DNA of 64,000 bases from Bacteroidales bacterium (GTDB taxonomy: Bacteria; Bacteroidota; Bacteroidia; Bacteroidales; UBA932). Of this stretch, positions 27,399-37,287 are shown in pieces (within the stretch, counting starts at the first letter, position 1; each line of letters starts with the position of its first letter). A program made the translations under genes and the position numbers. The notes below the pieces were generated by a model. It was not told the DNA's origin, ran no database searches, and worked only from the letters and a program-made list of their open reading frames with translations. The DNA lies in assembly GCA_017469845.1 (NCBI GenBank), contig JAFUFP010000028.1:62001-126000 (forward strand), in the 5' to 3' direction.

Positions 27399-27826
27399 GA
27401 TTTGTTGGGACTTATATTATTGTTTGCGGTTTTCGGCTCTGTTTGTCAAAAAACGCAGTGTGCTAAGTTAGTCATTCTATCCGGTTTTGCAACTCTCCGG
27501 ACGAAAAAAAGAACAAATTTCCGCCACTTCACCGCATCTTGCCCTGGAATGCCAAGAATTGCAATCTTTGTTTTTTTGATTGTCGGAGACATTTCAGTGG
27601 AAAGAAATGTCCAAGGTCCTAACTCGTTATCTGATATTTTGTCGTAGACGATAAGATGCTGAACTTGTTGAAGGACCGGGTGATATATTTCAAATTTTGA
27701 CAATATCAATTTGATTATTGCCATATGTTTTCTTTTTATACCTCAAATTGTTATTTTTACGATGCCTATTACGGAGAAACCGGATAAGATTGAACATACA
27801 ACACAAACCAATTAATATCACACATT
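27399..27826. other. Divergent intergenic region between araC-type gene and GH106
   Basis: 428 bases without a gene. It holds the minus-strand promoter, a perfect inverted repeat GACATTTC-n8-GAAATGTC (27588-27595, 27604-27611), a wider pair GGTCCT/AGGACC (near 27615 and 27671) and a GTCAAAA on the minus strand (27701-27695). The plus-strand promoter of the first GH106 is not clear; TATTTTTA at 27752-27759 is the best partial -7 match. Confidence 0.5.
27463..27492 (-). promoter_or_regulatory. Predicted promoter of the AraC-family gene
   Basis: On the minus strand a TTG (27492-27490), 19 bases, then TAACTTAG (27470-27463), one base off TAnnTTTG. The 18-mer at 27442-27459 that recurs at 58466 overlaps the expected transcription start, so autoregulation is possible. 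Confidence 0.45.
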
Positions 27827-30800
27827 ATGAAGAAGTTCAGTTTGTTGGCCATTTCGGCCGCGATGGTGCTCACCGTTGCCGGTTGCGGCAACTCGGGCGC
27901 TCCTTCCGGTAGGGCTGCCGCCGAATTGGAGGAAGGATTCGTGAATCCTCCTTCCGAGGCAAAGCCCCGCGTATGGTGGCATTGGATGAACGGAAACATC
28001 ACCAAAGACGGTGCACTCAAGGACATTGAGTGGATGAATCGCATCGGACTTGGCGGATTCCAGACATTCGACGCCGCGCTCACAACTCCCCAGATCGTTG
28101 ATCACAGGATCATCTACATGACGGAAGAATGGAAGGACGTTTTTTCCGCCATCACCGAAAAAGCACATTCATACGGAATGGAGATGGCTATCGCCGGATC
28201 CCCCGGTTGGAGTGAGTCAGGAGGCCCTTGGGTCGCTCCCGAGCAGGCGATGAAGAAAGTCGTCTGGAGTGAAACCGCAGTCAAGGGCGGCGCTTCATTC
28301 AACGGCAAACTTCCTGCTCCTCCCTCAGTTTCAGGTACTTTCCAGAATATCGCCCAGGGTAGGGGAGGTTTCTCGGGCAATGCCGAGAACAACAAGACCC
28401 ACTATGAGGACATCGCAGTCATCGCCATCAAACTTCCTGCGGAATATTCTGATGCCGCTCCCAAGGTCATATCCAACGGCGGACCTTTCAATTATTCTCA
28501 GCTTACAGATGGCGATCTTGTCTCTGCCAATACTCTCGCTTACAAGAACAACAATGATGATTCTTACATCACCTATGAATTCCCCGAAGCGAGGACAGTG
28601 TACGGAGTGACTCTCGTAGGTTCTGCCGGAGGTGGAAGAGGCTTTGGTCGTGGTGCTACCGGTAACGCTCCCGCTCTGGAGTCCAGCAACGACGGAAAGA
28701 CTTTCACCAAGGTTGTTGACCTCTCCGGTGCCGCCAACGGCGTTACGGATATCGCTTTCCCCGCCGTTACGGCAAAAGCATTCCGCGTAGTATACAAGAA
28801 ACCCGCTCCCCAGCCGGCTATGAATATCCCCGGAGGCTTCGGTGGAATGTTCCCCGGAATGGGTGCACAGGCCGCTCCCCGTGGAGTTCCCGTGGCTGAG
28901 TTCAATCTCCACTTCACACCCAGGGTCAACCACTTCATCGAGAAGGCAGGCTTCGCTACCAACCCCGATCTCTCCCAGTTCCCCACACCCGCGATCGCTG
29001 CAGGAAAGGCTCCCGCCGAGGCTGATGTGGTCGACCTCACTTCCAAGATGGGTGCTGACGGCACTCTCGCTTGGGACGCCCCCGCAGGAAACTGGAAGGT
29101 CATCCGTTTCGGATACTCCCTCACCGGACATCAGAACAGCCCCGCTTCTCCCGAGGCTACAGGTCTTGAGGTTGACAAACTCGACAAGGAAGCCGTTACA
29201 GACTACTTCAACAAGTATCTCGACATGTACAAGGAGTCTACCGGCGGTCTGATGGGTGCAGAAGGTCTCCACTATGTGATCACCGACAGCTGGGAGGCTG
29301 GTCAGCTCAACTGGACCGGAAAGATGTTCGAGGAGTTCCAGAAGAGGGCCGGTTACGACCTTCACAAATGGCTTCCCGCTCTTGCCGGTTATGTCGTTGA
29401 AAGTGCCGAGAAGACCGACAAGTTCCTTTGGGACTATCGTAAGGTCATCGCCGACCTCACCGCCGAGAACCACTATGACGCCCTCACCGAAATCCTCGCC
29501 GCAAGAGGAATGGAGCGTTATACCGAGTCTCATGAGAACAGCCGTGCTTTCGTCGCTGACGGTATGCGGGTGAAGAAGACAGCTGCGGTTCCTATGTCCG
29601 CCATGTGGACAACCGGCCTCGGAGCCAACGGTGCCGATATCCGTGAATCAGCTTCCGTATCACACATCTACGGACAGAAGTTCGTCGCTGCCGAGTCCCT
29701 CACCGCAGGCGGAAACGCATGGAGCTATGCTCCCGAGGATCTCAAACCTACGGCCGATATGGAAATGGCCAGCGGATTGAACCGTTTCGTCATCCACGAG
29801 AGCGCTCATCAGCCTCTTGACACCTACAAACCCGGTCTCACCCTCGGACCCTTCGGTCAGTGGTTCAACCGTCACGAGACATGGGCTGAGCAGGCAGGTC
29901 CTTGGATCAGCTATCTGGGCAAGAGCTCCTATATGCTTTCACGCGGAGTTCCCGTTGTTGATATCCTCTACTACTACGGCGAGGACAGCAACATCACCGC
30001 TCTCTACGGAAATCAGCTTCCTGACCTTCCTGAAGGATATCAGTTCGACTTCGTCAACGCCGACGCCCTCATCAACGCCCTTGGTGTGCAGAATGGCCGT
30101 ATAACCACTCCCGCCGGAACCACCTACAGCATGATCGTTCTCGGTGACCATACCAAGTACATGTCCGTTCCCGTTCTCCGCGCTCTGGAGAAACTCGTCA
30201 ACGCCGGTGCGAAGGTCCTCGGTGAAAAGCCCGTGGCTACTCCTTCACTCTCCGATGACGAAGGTGAATTCGCTACCCTCGTCCAGAACATCTGGGGAAG
30301 CGGAAAGGTTCTCTCCGGCAACGTCGCTGACGCTCTCGCCGCATCCGGTTACGGAAAGGATGTCGAGTACACCAAACCCGGCAAGGACACCAAGTATCTG
30401 TTCCAGCACAGGGATTTCGACGGAGTTCAGATTTACTGGCTCACCAACCGTACCGCAAATGCCGAGGATGTTGACGTCACCTTCCGTGTAAGCGGTCTCA
30501 AACCTGAAATCTGGAATGCAATGACCGGAGAAATCTGCGACGCTTCCTACAAGATGGCAAACGGAAAGACCACTGTGAAGATGCATTTCGATCCCAACGA
30601 CGCTCTCTTCGTAGTGTTCCGCTCGAAGACCTCCGCGCAGGAAGTCACAATCCCCGCCAAGACCGTGACTCCCAAGGCTGTTGACGGTCCTTGGCAGGTC
30701 GCATTCCTCAGCGGAATGGGTGCACCCGAGTCGACTACTTTCCCTGCCCTCACCGATTGGCAGAACGATGATAACCTCTTCATACGCTACTATTCCGGAA

Positions 30801-31144
30801 CTGCATCCTACAAGAAGGACATCAACATCTCCGCCGATCAGCTTGGTGGTGAGGTTTGGCTGAATCTCGGAACAGTCAAGAGCGTAGCCGAGGTCTTCGT
30901 CAACGGTCAGAACATGGGTATTCTCTGGAAGACTCCTTTCCGTGCGAACATCACTTCAGCGGTCAAGGAAGGACAGAACTCAATCGAGGTGAAGGTCACC
31001 AACCTTTGGGTCAACCGTCTCATCGGTGACCAGAGGGGAGATGCCGGCAAGTATACCTTCACTACCCAGGCATTCTACCAGCCTACCGCTCCACTCAAGA
31101 GCTCAGGCCTTATCGGTCCTGTCTGCGTAGAGTCCGTCAAGTAA
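27827..31144 (+). CDS. GH106 alpha-L-rhamnosidase 1, lipoprotein
   Basis: An 1105-residue exported enzyme, lipobox VAGC (Cys20). The GH106 opening WWHWMNGNITKDGALKDIEW (about 46-65) leads the TIM-barrel part, and a discoidin-like domain (about 195-370) is inserted. Glu490 (ITDSWE) and Glu623 (AAES) are the likely acid and base; their 133-residue spacing fits my recollection of the B. thetaiotaomicron enzyme BT0986, not an alignment. A jelly-roll (about 945-1100) closes the protein. It inverts and releases terminal alpha-L-rhamnose. A Gly/Met/Pro-rich loop lies at 329-355. It is a single-gene unit ended by a strong terminator. Confidence 0.93.
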   Translation: MKKFSLLAISAAMVLTVAGCGNSGAPSGRAAAELEEGFVNPPSEAKPRVWWHWMNGNITKDGALKDIEWMNRIGLGGFQTFDAALTTPQIVDHRIIYMTEEWKDVFSAITEKAHSYGMEMAIAGSPGWSESGGPWVAPEQAMKKVVWSETAVKGGASFNGKLPAPPSVSGTFQNIAQGRGGFSGNAENNKTHYEDIAVIAIKLPAEYSDAAPKVISNGGPFNYSQLTDGDLVSANTLAYKNNNDDSYITYEFPEARTVYGVTLVGSAGGGRGFGRGATGNAPALESSNDGKTFTKVVDLSGAANGVTDIAFPAVTAKAFRVVYKKPAPQPAMNIPGGFGGMFPGMGAQAAPRGVPVAEFNLHFTPRVNHFIEKAGFATNPDLSQFPTPAIAAGKAPAEADVVDLTSKMGADGTLAWDAPAGNWKVIRFGYSLTGHQNSPASPEATGLEVDKLDKEAVTDYFNKYLDMYKESTGGLMGAEGLHYVITDSWEAGQLNWTGKMFEEFQKRAGYDLHKWLPALAGYVVESAEKTDKFLWDYRKVIADLTAENHYDALTEILAARGMERYTESHENSRAFVADGMRVKKTAAVPMSAMWTTGLGANGADIRESASVSHIYGQKFVAAESLTAGGNAWSYAPEDLKPTADMEMASGLNRFVIHESAHQPLDTYKPGLTLGPFGQWFNRHETWAEQAGPWISYLGKSSYMLSRGVPVVDILYYYGEDSNITALYGNQLPDLPEGYQFDFVNADALINALGVQNGRITTPAGTTYSMIVLGDHTKYMSVPVLRALEKLVNAGAKVLGEKPVATPSLSDDEGEFATLVQNIWGSGKVLSGNVADALAASGYGKDVEYTKPGKDTKYLFQHRDFDGVQIYWLTNRTANAEDVDVTFRVSGLKPEIWNAMTGEICDASYKMANGKTTVKMHFDPNDALFVVFRSKTSAQEVTIPAKTVTPKAVDGPWQVAFLSGMGAPESTTFPALTDWQNDDNLFIRYYSGTASYKKDINISADQLGGEVWLNLGTVKSVAEVFVNGQNMGILWKTPFRANITSAVKEGQNSIEVKVTNLWVNRLIGDQRGDAGKYTFTTQAFYQPTAPLKSSGLIGPVCVESVK

Positions 31145-31185
31145 GCCGTTTCCATTCGGTTTTTGATAAATAGACTTTGATTTTT

Positions 31186-31227
31186 GACATCCGGAATTCC
31201 CTCAATCGGGGTTTCGGATGTCTTTTT
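31186..31227 (+). terminator. Strong intrinsic terminator after GH106-1
   Basis: A 15-bp stem, with G-T pairs, whose outer part is GACATCCG (31186-31193) and CGGATGTC (31215-31222), loop of seven bases, followed by TTTTT. The rest of the 31145-31513 gap holds only the promoter below; open frames in it show no protein-like character. Confidence 0.88.
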
Positions 31228-31453
31228 GCTTCTCCGCCTTCAGGCCTTTCGGGACAAAGTCCCCATGTCGGTATCCGGTGCGGCGGAAGCGTCCCTTATG
31301 GTGGAATTCACCGCTTTGCATCACAATGGGATATTTGTCCGTTGCGAGGGAAGGGAGAGCCTTGTGACAGGAGGATTCAGATACTCTTTCCCCGGGAGAG
31401 TGCATCTTCGGAGGGCGCTTTTGTCAAGTTCGTCTCAATCAGTTTTTTGATGC

Positions 31454-31484
31454 TTGTCCGAACGGATAAATTTTTCTACTTTTG
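31454..31484 (+). promoter_or_regulatory. Predicted promoter of the GH106-2 operon
   Basis: TTG at 31454-31456 (within GCTTG), 20 bases, then TACTTTTG at 31477-31484. The start codon at 31514 is 30 bases on. The open frame extends upstream to 31454, but that would begin inside the promoter, so 31514 is the real start. The paired decamers of other operons are not seen here. Confidence 0.6.
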
Positions 31485-31513
31485 TATCAACACAAACCAA
31501 CCAGTCTACAGAT

Positions 31514-34500
31514 ATGAAAAGAGCAGTCTTCTTTTTTACTGCCCTACTGCTTTGCTTGTATGCGGGCGGACAGGACATGCAATCTGATTTCCAGAATCCT
31601 CCCCAGTCTTCACGCATTCGTGTGTGGTGGCATTGGATGAACGGAAACATTACCAAAGACGGTGTAAAGAAAGACCTTGAATGGATGGACCGCGCCGGTA
31701 TAGGCGGATTCCAGCAGTTCGATGCCGGCGGCAACATGATGGGCGGTTCCGCGGCTATCGTCGAAAAAGTCCCGTATATGACGGACGCATGGAAGGATGC
31801 TTTCCGTTATGCCATCCACATCGCGGATTCCCTCGGTTTGGAGGCTGCCATCGCTTCCGCTCCCGGTTGGAGCTCCACCGGAGGACCATGGGTGAAGCCC
31901 GAGAATGCCATGAAAAAACTTACTTGGCGTACCGTTGAGGTTACATCGGACGGAAAGAAACCTGTCAATCTCACTCTCCCCGAAGTATACAACACGATCG
32001 GAAAATTCCAGAACGTGAACGGCGGTTCGAATCTCGAGCCCTGGAGCAGGAACGTGGCGGTTGTCGCCATCCGCGTTCCCGAAGGTGAAAAGAGCATGAC
32101 GGAGTTGGGCGCCAAGGTGTCCTCTTCCGGCGGCGACTTCTCCGTTGAGCAGCTTACCGACGGTGACCTTTCGAACGGAGTCCTTCTTCCTCCCGGAGAA
32201 AACGGCAGGACTTCCTGGATCCAGTATGAATTCGACTCCCCTCAGACGATAAAGGCTCTCTCCCTTGTAGGAGGAACCGTCCGCGGACAGTGGGCTTCCG
32301 AGCCTCCGACTTTCAACAATGAACTCCAGTGTTCCAATGACGGAGTCAATTGGAAGACCGTCTGCAAGATCGCTTCCGGAGCCGTCGCCCAGCAGACCGT
32401 CACTGTTCCCGCCACGACTGCGAAGTATTTCAGGCTTGTTTTCCCCGCACCCCAGGGCGGAGGCAATGCCATGGGCAGGAGCCGTGGCCCTGCAGGAGCC
32501 AACATCGCTGAATTCGTTCTTCACAATACGGTCAAGGTCAACCATGCTGAGGAGAAGGCCGGTTTCGCCGCTCCCCATGACCTGTATCTGTATGACACTC
32601 CCTCGACCGTCGCATCCGACGCTGTCCAGGAAGTTGTGGTACTCGATAATTTCATGAACGGAGACGTGCTTTCATGGAACGCTCCCGCAGGAGTCTGGAG
32701 AATCTACCGTTTCGGAGCATCTCTTACCGGAAAGCAGAACCATCCCGCACCTCCCGAGGCCACCGGTCTGGAAGTCGACAAGCTTGACAAGGCTGCATGG
32801 ATGGATTACTTCCGCAACTACATGAACATGTACAAGGAGGCGGCCGGCGGAATGGTCGGGCAGAGGGGTATCCAGTACATCCTTACCGACAGCTATGAGG
32901 CTGAGGAAATGACCTGGACTCCCACCATCGCCGCCGAGTTCAAAGCAAGGCGCGGATATGACCTCACTCCCTGGATGCCCGCCCTCACCGGTGAAGTAAT
33001 CCGCTCAAGCGAGGAGACCGAAAAGTTCCTCTTCGATTGGCGTCAGACCATCGGTGAACTCTTCGCCGAGAACTATGACCGTATCAACGAAATCGTGAAG
33101 GAATACGGGATGAAGGGCCGTTATACCGAGGCTCACGAGAACGGAAGGGTATTCGTAGGAGACGGAATGGATCTCAAGATGACGGCTACGGTCCCTATGT
33201 GCGCGATCTGGATGCCCAATGCCGGAGGTGGATCCGCCATCCCTATGGCCATCGCCGATATCAAGGAGTCCTCTTCGACCGCTCATGTCTATGGATCGAT
33301 CATAGCCGCTGCCGAGTCCTTCACTTCAGCCGGTAACGGAACTTCCGGAAACGCTTATTCTTACCATCCCGGAAACATCAAGTATACGGCCGACCTCGCG
33401 ATGTCATACGGACTCAACCGTTTCGTCATCCACGAGAGTGCCCACCAGCCTTCCGATGCCCATCGTCCCGGAATGGGGCTGATGATATTCGGACAGTGGT
33501 TCAACCGTCACGAGACATGGGCCGAATACGCCCGCTACTGGACGGACTATCTGGCAAGAAGCTGCTACATGCTCCAGCAGGGCAGGTACGTGGCCGATGT
33601 TCTCTTCTTCTATGGCGAGGATACCAACATCACCGGTATCTACGGCCATGAGCTTCCTGAGATCCCCGCTGGCTACTCCTTCGACTTCATCAATCCTTAC
33701 GGCGTCCTCAATGTTCTTTCCGTAAGCGGAAATGACCTTGTCACCAAGTCCGGAATGAAGTACAAGGTTCTCGTCCTGGGTGACCACTGCAGCACTATGA
33801 GCCTCGAGGTGCTCAGGAAACTCCAGTCTTTGGTGAACGACGGCGCCATCCTCGTAGGAAAGGCTCCGGAGAAAGTCGCTTCCCTTCTTGATGATGAGGC
33901 GGAATTCGAAAGAATAGTTTCCGATATCTGGTACTCCGGAAGGAAGAACGTCTACACCGGACTTCTTTCGAACGTCCTCAAGAGCAACAATATCGCTCCC
34001 GATTTCACTTATGTCGCTCCCGCTCAGCTGAGCTACGTCCATCGTCATCTTGACAACGGTACGGACATTTACTGGGTCAGGAACTTCAGTGATGACAACA
34101 TCGTCGCCGACCTTACCCTCCGCAGCGGTGAAGGAACCCCCATGCTTTGGGATCCCGAGACCGGCAAGACTTCCGGAGTCGAGTGCGTCAACGAAGGTGG
34201 AGTAAACAAGGTTCATCTTCCGATGGTAGCCAACCAGGCGGTATTCGTTGTGTTCGACGGAAAGAGCCGTCCTTCTTACGTCGCCCCTTCATACAAGACC
34301 ACGACGCTTCTTACCGTCAGTACTCCCTGGACCCTCCACTTCTCGGAAGGTGTCGGAGCTCCGGAAAGCGCTGTTTTCCCTGCTCTGAAGTCCCTCACCG
34401 AATCTGACGATCCCGGCGTGAAGTATTTCTCCGGAACAGCCACATATACGACCAAGGTCAATCTGACGGCCAAACAGCTCAAGGGTCTCAAGGATGTGGC

Positions 34501-34792
34501 CATCGACCTCGGCGATGTCGAGAACATGGCTGACGTCTATGTGAACGGTCAGCATGTGGGCTTCATCTGGAAAGCTCCCTTCTGCTTGGGAGGCGCCCTG
34601 TCAGCTCTCAAACCGGGGGCCAACACCATCGAGATCAGGGTGACCAACACATGGCCCAACCGCCTTATCGGTGACGCCCAACCCGATGTGGAGAAGAAAT
34701 ACACCTATTCTTCCGGTAACTTCTACAAGGCGGATGCACCGCTTCGTCCCGCAGGACTTCTCGGTCCCGTCAAACTACTCGGACTCCAGTAA
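31514..34792 (+). CDS. GH106 alpha-L-rhamnosidase 2
   Basis: A 1092-residue secreted enzyme with a signal peptide (MKRAVFFFTALLLCLYAGGQ) and no lipobox Cys, so probably periplasmic, unlike three of its four paralogues. It has WWHWMNGNITKDGVKKDLEW (about 38-57), candidate catalytic Glu462 (TDSYE) and Glu601 (AAES), the inserted discoidin-like domain and a C-terminal jelly-roll with LKPGANTIEIRVTNTWPNRL. A short Gly/Met/Arg-rich loop lies at 313-327. First gene of an operon with GH2 (21-base gap) and GH3 (32-base gap). Confidence 0.93.
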   Translation: MKRAVFFFTALLLCLYAGGQDMQSDFQNPPQSSRIRVWWHWMNGNITKDGVKKDLEWMDRAGIGGFQQFDAGGNMMGGSAAIVEKVPYMTDAWKDAFRYAIHIADSLGLEAAIASAPGWSSTGGPWVKPENAMKKLTWRTVEVTSDGKKPVNLTLPEVYNTIGKFQNVNGGSNLEPWSRNVAVVAIRVPEGEKSMTELGAKVSSSGGDFSVEQLTDGDLSNGVLLPPGENGRTSWIQYEFDSPQTIKALSLVGGTVRGQWASEPPTFNNELQCSNDGVNWKTVCKIASGAVAQQTVTVPATTAKYFRLVFPAPQGGGNAMGRSRGPAGANIAEFVLHNTVKVNHAEEKAGFAAPHDLYLYDTPSTVASDAVQEVVVLDNFMNGDVLSWNAPAGVWRIYRFGASLTGKQNHPAPPEATGLEVDKLDKAAWMDYFRNYMNMYKEAAGGMVGQRGIQYILTDSYEAEEMTWTPTIAAEFKARRGYDLTPWMPALTGEVIRSSEETEKFLFDWRQTIGELFAENYDRINEIVKEYGMKGRYTEAHENGRVFVGDGMDLKMTATVPMCAIWMPNAGGGSAIPMAIADIKESSSTAHVYGSIIAAAESFTSAGNGTSGNAYSYHPGNIKYTADLAMSYGLNRFVIHESAHQPSDAHRPGMGLMIFGQWFNRHETWAEYARYWTDYLARSCYMLQQGRYVADVLFFYGEDTNITGIYGHELPEIPAGYSFDFINPYGVLNVLSVSGNDLVTKSGMKYKVLVLGDHCSTMSLEVLRKLQSLVNDGAILVGKAPEKVASLLDDEAEFERIVSDIWYSGRKNVYTGLLSNVLKSNNIAPDFTYVAPAQLSYVHRHLDNGTDIYWVRNFSDDNIVADLTLRSGEGTPMLWDPETGKTSGVECVNEGGVNKVHLPMVANQAVFVVFDGKSRPSYVAPSYKTTTLLTVSTPWTLHFSEGVGAPESAVFPALKSLTESDDPGVKYFSGTATYTTKVNLTAKQLKGLKDVAIDLGDVENMADVYVNGQHVGFIWKAPFCLGGALSALKPGANTIEIRVTNTWPNRLIGDAQPDVEKKYTYSSGNFYKADAPLRPAGLLGPVKLLGLQ

Positions 34793-34813
34793 ACCGCCAA
34801 TATTTCGAACAAT

Positions 34814-37255
34814 ATGAAAAAGTATGTTTTGAGAACACTTGCCCCGGTGGCGGCTGTCATTCTGGCTGCCGGGTGCTCCGGTGGAGAAATCGACATAAAC
34901 GAAGGATGGTCTTTCCATTATGAAGGTTCTCCGGTCCAGACCGTCCGTCTTCCCCATGACGCGATGATCCATATGGAGAGAAGCGCTGATGTCCCCAGGG
35001 GAAGTTCCGTGGGCTTCTACAAGGGTGGCCACTTCATCTACGAGAAGACATTCAAGGCCGACCAGAAGATGGTCGATTCGCATGTGACCTTCACTTTCGG
35101 TGGAGTTTACATGAACTCGCAGGTCTTCATCAACGATCAGAAAGCCGGTGGAATCCATTACGGATATTCCGAGTTCACGGTCGTGGCTGACGGCCTCCTC
35201 AAGAAAGGCGACAACGTCATAAGGGTTGAATCCGACAACTCCCAGATGCAGGACAGCAGGTGGTATTCCGGAGCCGGAATCTATCGTCCCATCGTGATGA
35301 AGGTGAGGGACCCTCAATATATTGAGTCGGTTCACGTCAACACCCTTTCCTATTCTCCCGCCAGGATATCGGTCAAGTCTGAGCACAAAACAGGTGACGT
35401 CAAGGTCGAAATCCTTGACAAGGGCAAGGTAATCGCCACCGCCCAGGGTGACGATGTCCAGATAGATCTTCCCGGAGCCCAGTTATGGTCCGACAAGAAC
35501 CCTTATCTCTATACCGTGAAGGCGACCCTTTCGGACGGAGGAAAGGTCAAGGACGTTTACACTTCGACTTTCGGAGTACGTACTCTTGAGTGGAGCGCCG
35601 AGAAAGGACTCCTTGTCAATGGAGTTGAAACCCTCCTCAAGGGAGGATGCCTCCATGCCGACAACGGAATCCTCGGTATGGCTTCATGGCAGGATGCCGA
35701 ATACAGGAAGATATCCATCCTGAAGGAATTCGGATTCAATGCCGTAAGAAGCGCCCATCAGCCCTGCTCGGAGGAACTTCTCAAGGCATGTGACGAACTC
35801 GGAGTGTACATCATGGATGAACTTTGGGACATGTGGTTCACTCCCAAGAACAAGAACGACTACGGCAACTGGTTCATGGACAATTACCATAACGATATTG
35901 TAGCCATCGTCGAGAAGGACTTCAACCATCCTTCCGTCATCATGTATTCCATCGGAAACGAGGTGGGAGATCCTGTAAAGGAAGGCGGAATGGAGGTTGC
36001 CCACAGCATCATCGATCATCTTCACGAAATCGATCCCTCCAGGCCCACAACGATGGGTGTTAACCTCGCTTTCCTCGGTCCCCGCGGTATGAGGGGGATC
36101 ATGGGCGGAGCCCCTGCCGGCGGCAGAAGGAACAATTCCGCTCCCGCTGCGGCCCCTGCAGCAAAGGCCAAGCCCGAGGCTGAAGACGTCAGCCTCATCT
36201 TCAACGAGGCCGTCCAGGCCAGTGCCGGAAAGATCGGGGAAGCCGTCCTTTCAAAAGAGATCGACGAGGCCACGACCCCCATTCTCGACGCCCTCGACAT
36301 AGCGGGATACAACTATGCTACCGCAAGATATCCGGTTGAGCCGCAATATCACCCCGACCGTATGATCGTCGGAAGCGAGACATACCCCCCGGATATTTTC
36401 AAGACATGGAAGATGGTGAAGGAGTATCCTTACCTTGTCGGAGATTTCATGTGGACAGCATGGGATTATCTTGGCGAAGTCGGTGCCGGAGCATGGACTT
36501 ACGAAGGAGAAGGAACAGGATTCACGAAGACATATCCCTGGAAGTTCGCCTCTTCCGGAGCGATCGACGTCACCGGCCATGCCACCGCTGAAACTTACCT
36601 TGCCAAGATCGCATGGGAGGACAAGCCCGGCAAACCCTATATCGGAGTACGTCCGGTGAGGAGGGATCCCATTGTGGGCCGTTCCATTTGGAGGGCGTCC
36701 AATGCCATCACATCATGGAGCTGGAGAGGATGCGAAGGCATAGACGCAGTTGTCGAGGTTTATTCCGCCGCTGACAAGGTCGAACTCTACCTTGACGGCA
36801 AGAAGCTCTCCGAGGGAGCACCGAAGGACGGTATCATAATGTTCAAATTCCCTTATCAGAGCGGAGTGCTTTCAGCTAAAGCTTACGTCGGCGGAAATCT
36901 CGTCGGGGAGAATTCCCTCACTTCCGCTACCGGAAACCTCTCTCTTGCTGTCATTCCCGAAGTGAAACAGATAGAGAAGGGGCACCTTATCTATGTTGAC
37001 GTGAATATCGTCGGAGAAAACGGCGAGGTGGAATCCAATGCCGATACACCCATCAGCATCAATGTCGAGGGCGGTGAACTGCTCGGATTCGGAAGCGCGA
37101 GGGCGATTTCCGAAGAAAGCTTCGATGCCGGCAAGTACACCTCCTTCTACGGCAGAACCCAAGCCATCATCTACGCTTCAGCCAAGGGCGAAGTGAAAGT
37201 CACGGCTTCGGCGGACGGCTATTCTGACACAACAGCGACAGTGAAAGTTTTATAA
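34814..37255 (+). CDS. GH2 glycosidase, lipoprotein, with low-complexity insert
   Basis: An 813-residue exported GH2 enzyme, lipobox AAGC (Cys21). It has a jelly-roll (about 25-170), Ig-like domain and TIM barrel with acid/base Glu383 (MYSIGNEV) and nucleophile Glu522 (VGSETYPP), then C-terminal Ig-like modules (about 640-810). Between the two catalytic residues sits an Ala/Pro/Gly/Lys/Asn-rich insert at 422-458, where GH2 barrels normally have a short loop. Specificity (beta-galactosidase, beta-glucuronidase or other) cannot be read directly. Its place between GH106 and GH3 suggests that it removes the sugar exposed after rhamnose release. Confidence 0.9.
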   Translation: MKKYVLRTLAPVAAVILAAGCSGGEIDINEGWSFHYEGSPVQTVRLPHDAMIHMERSADVPRGSSVGFYKGGHFIYEKTFKADQKMVDSHVTFTFGGVYMNSQVFINDQKAGGIHYGYSEFTVVADGLLKKGDNVIRVESDNSQMQDSRWYSGAGIYRPIVMKVRDPQYIESVHVNTLSYSPARISVKSEHKTGDVKVEILDKGKVIATAQGDDVQIDLPGAQLWSDKNPYLYTVKATLSDGGKVKDVYTSTFGVRTLEWSAEKGLLVNGVETLLKGGCLHADNGILGMASWQDAEYRKISILKEFGFNAVRSAHQPCSEELLKACDELGVYIMDELWDMWFTPKNKNDYGNWFMDNYHNDIVAIVEKDFNHPSVIMYSIGNEVGDPVKEGGMEVAHSIIDHLHEIDPSRPTTMGVNLAFLGPRGMRGIMGGAPAGGRRNNSAPAAAPAAKAKPEAEDVSLIFNEAVQASAGKIGEAVLSKEIDEATTPILDALDIAGYNYATARYPVEPQYHPDRMIVGSETYPPDIFKTWKMVKEYPYLVGDFMWTAWDYLGEVGAGAWTYEGEGTGFTKTYPWKFASSGAIDVTGHATAETYLAKIAWEDKPGKPYIGVRPVRRDPIVGRSIWRASNAITSWSWRGCEGIDAVVEVYSAADKVELYLDGKKLSEGAPKDGIIMFKFPYQSGVLSAKAYVGGNLVGENSLTSATGNLSLAVIPEVKQIEKGHLIYVDVNIVGENGEVESNADTPISINVEGGELLGFGSARAISEESFDAGKYTSFYGRTQAIIYASAKGEVKVTASADGYSDTTATVKVL

Positions 37256-37287
37256 CACACTAACTATATTACCAAAACCACATTATC

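Noticed and set aside
28331..29533. Long minus-strand open frames within GH106 and GH3 genes as real genes
   Set aside because: They are antisense shadows caused by the high-GC, biased codon use of the coding strand. They lack signals, promoters or known domains.
31145..31453. A gene between GH106-1 and GH106-2
   Set aside because: Open frames here overlap the terminator and have no credible start or motif.
31421..31484. GTCAAG at 31423 as a copy of the rhaB-type element for GH106-2
   Set aside because: It is two bases out of register and matches only partly.
31454..31513. Upstream start for GH106-2
   Set aside because: The extension overlaps the -33 and -7 boxes and removes the N-terminal signal peptide. 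The ATG at 31514 is better.
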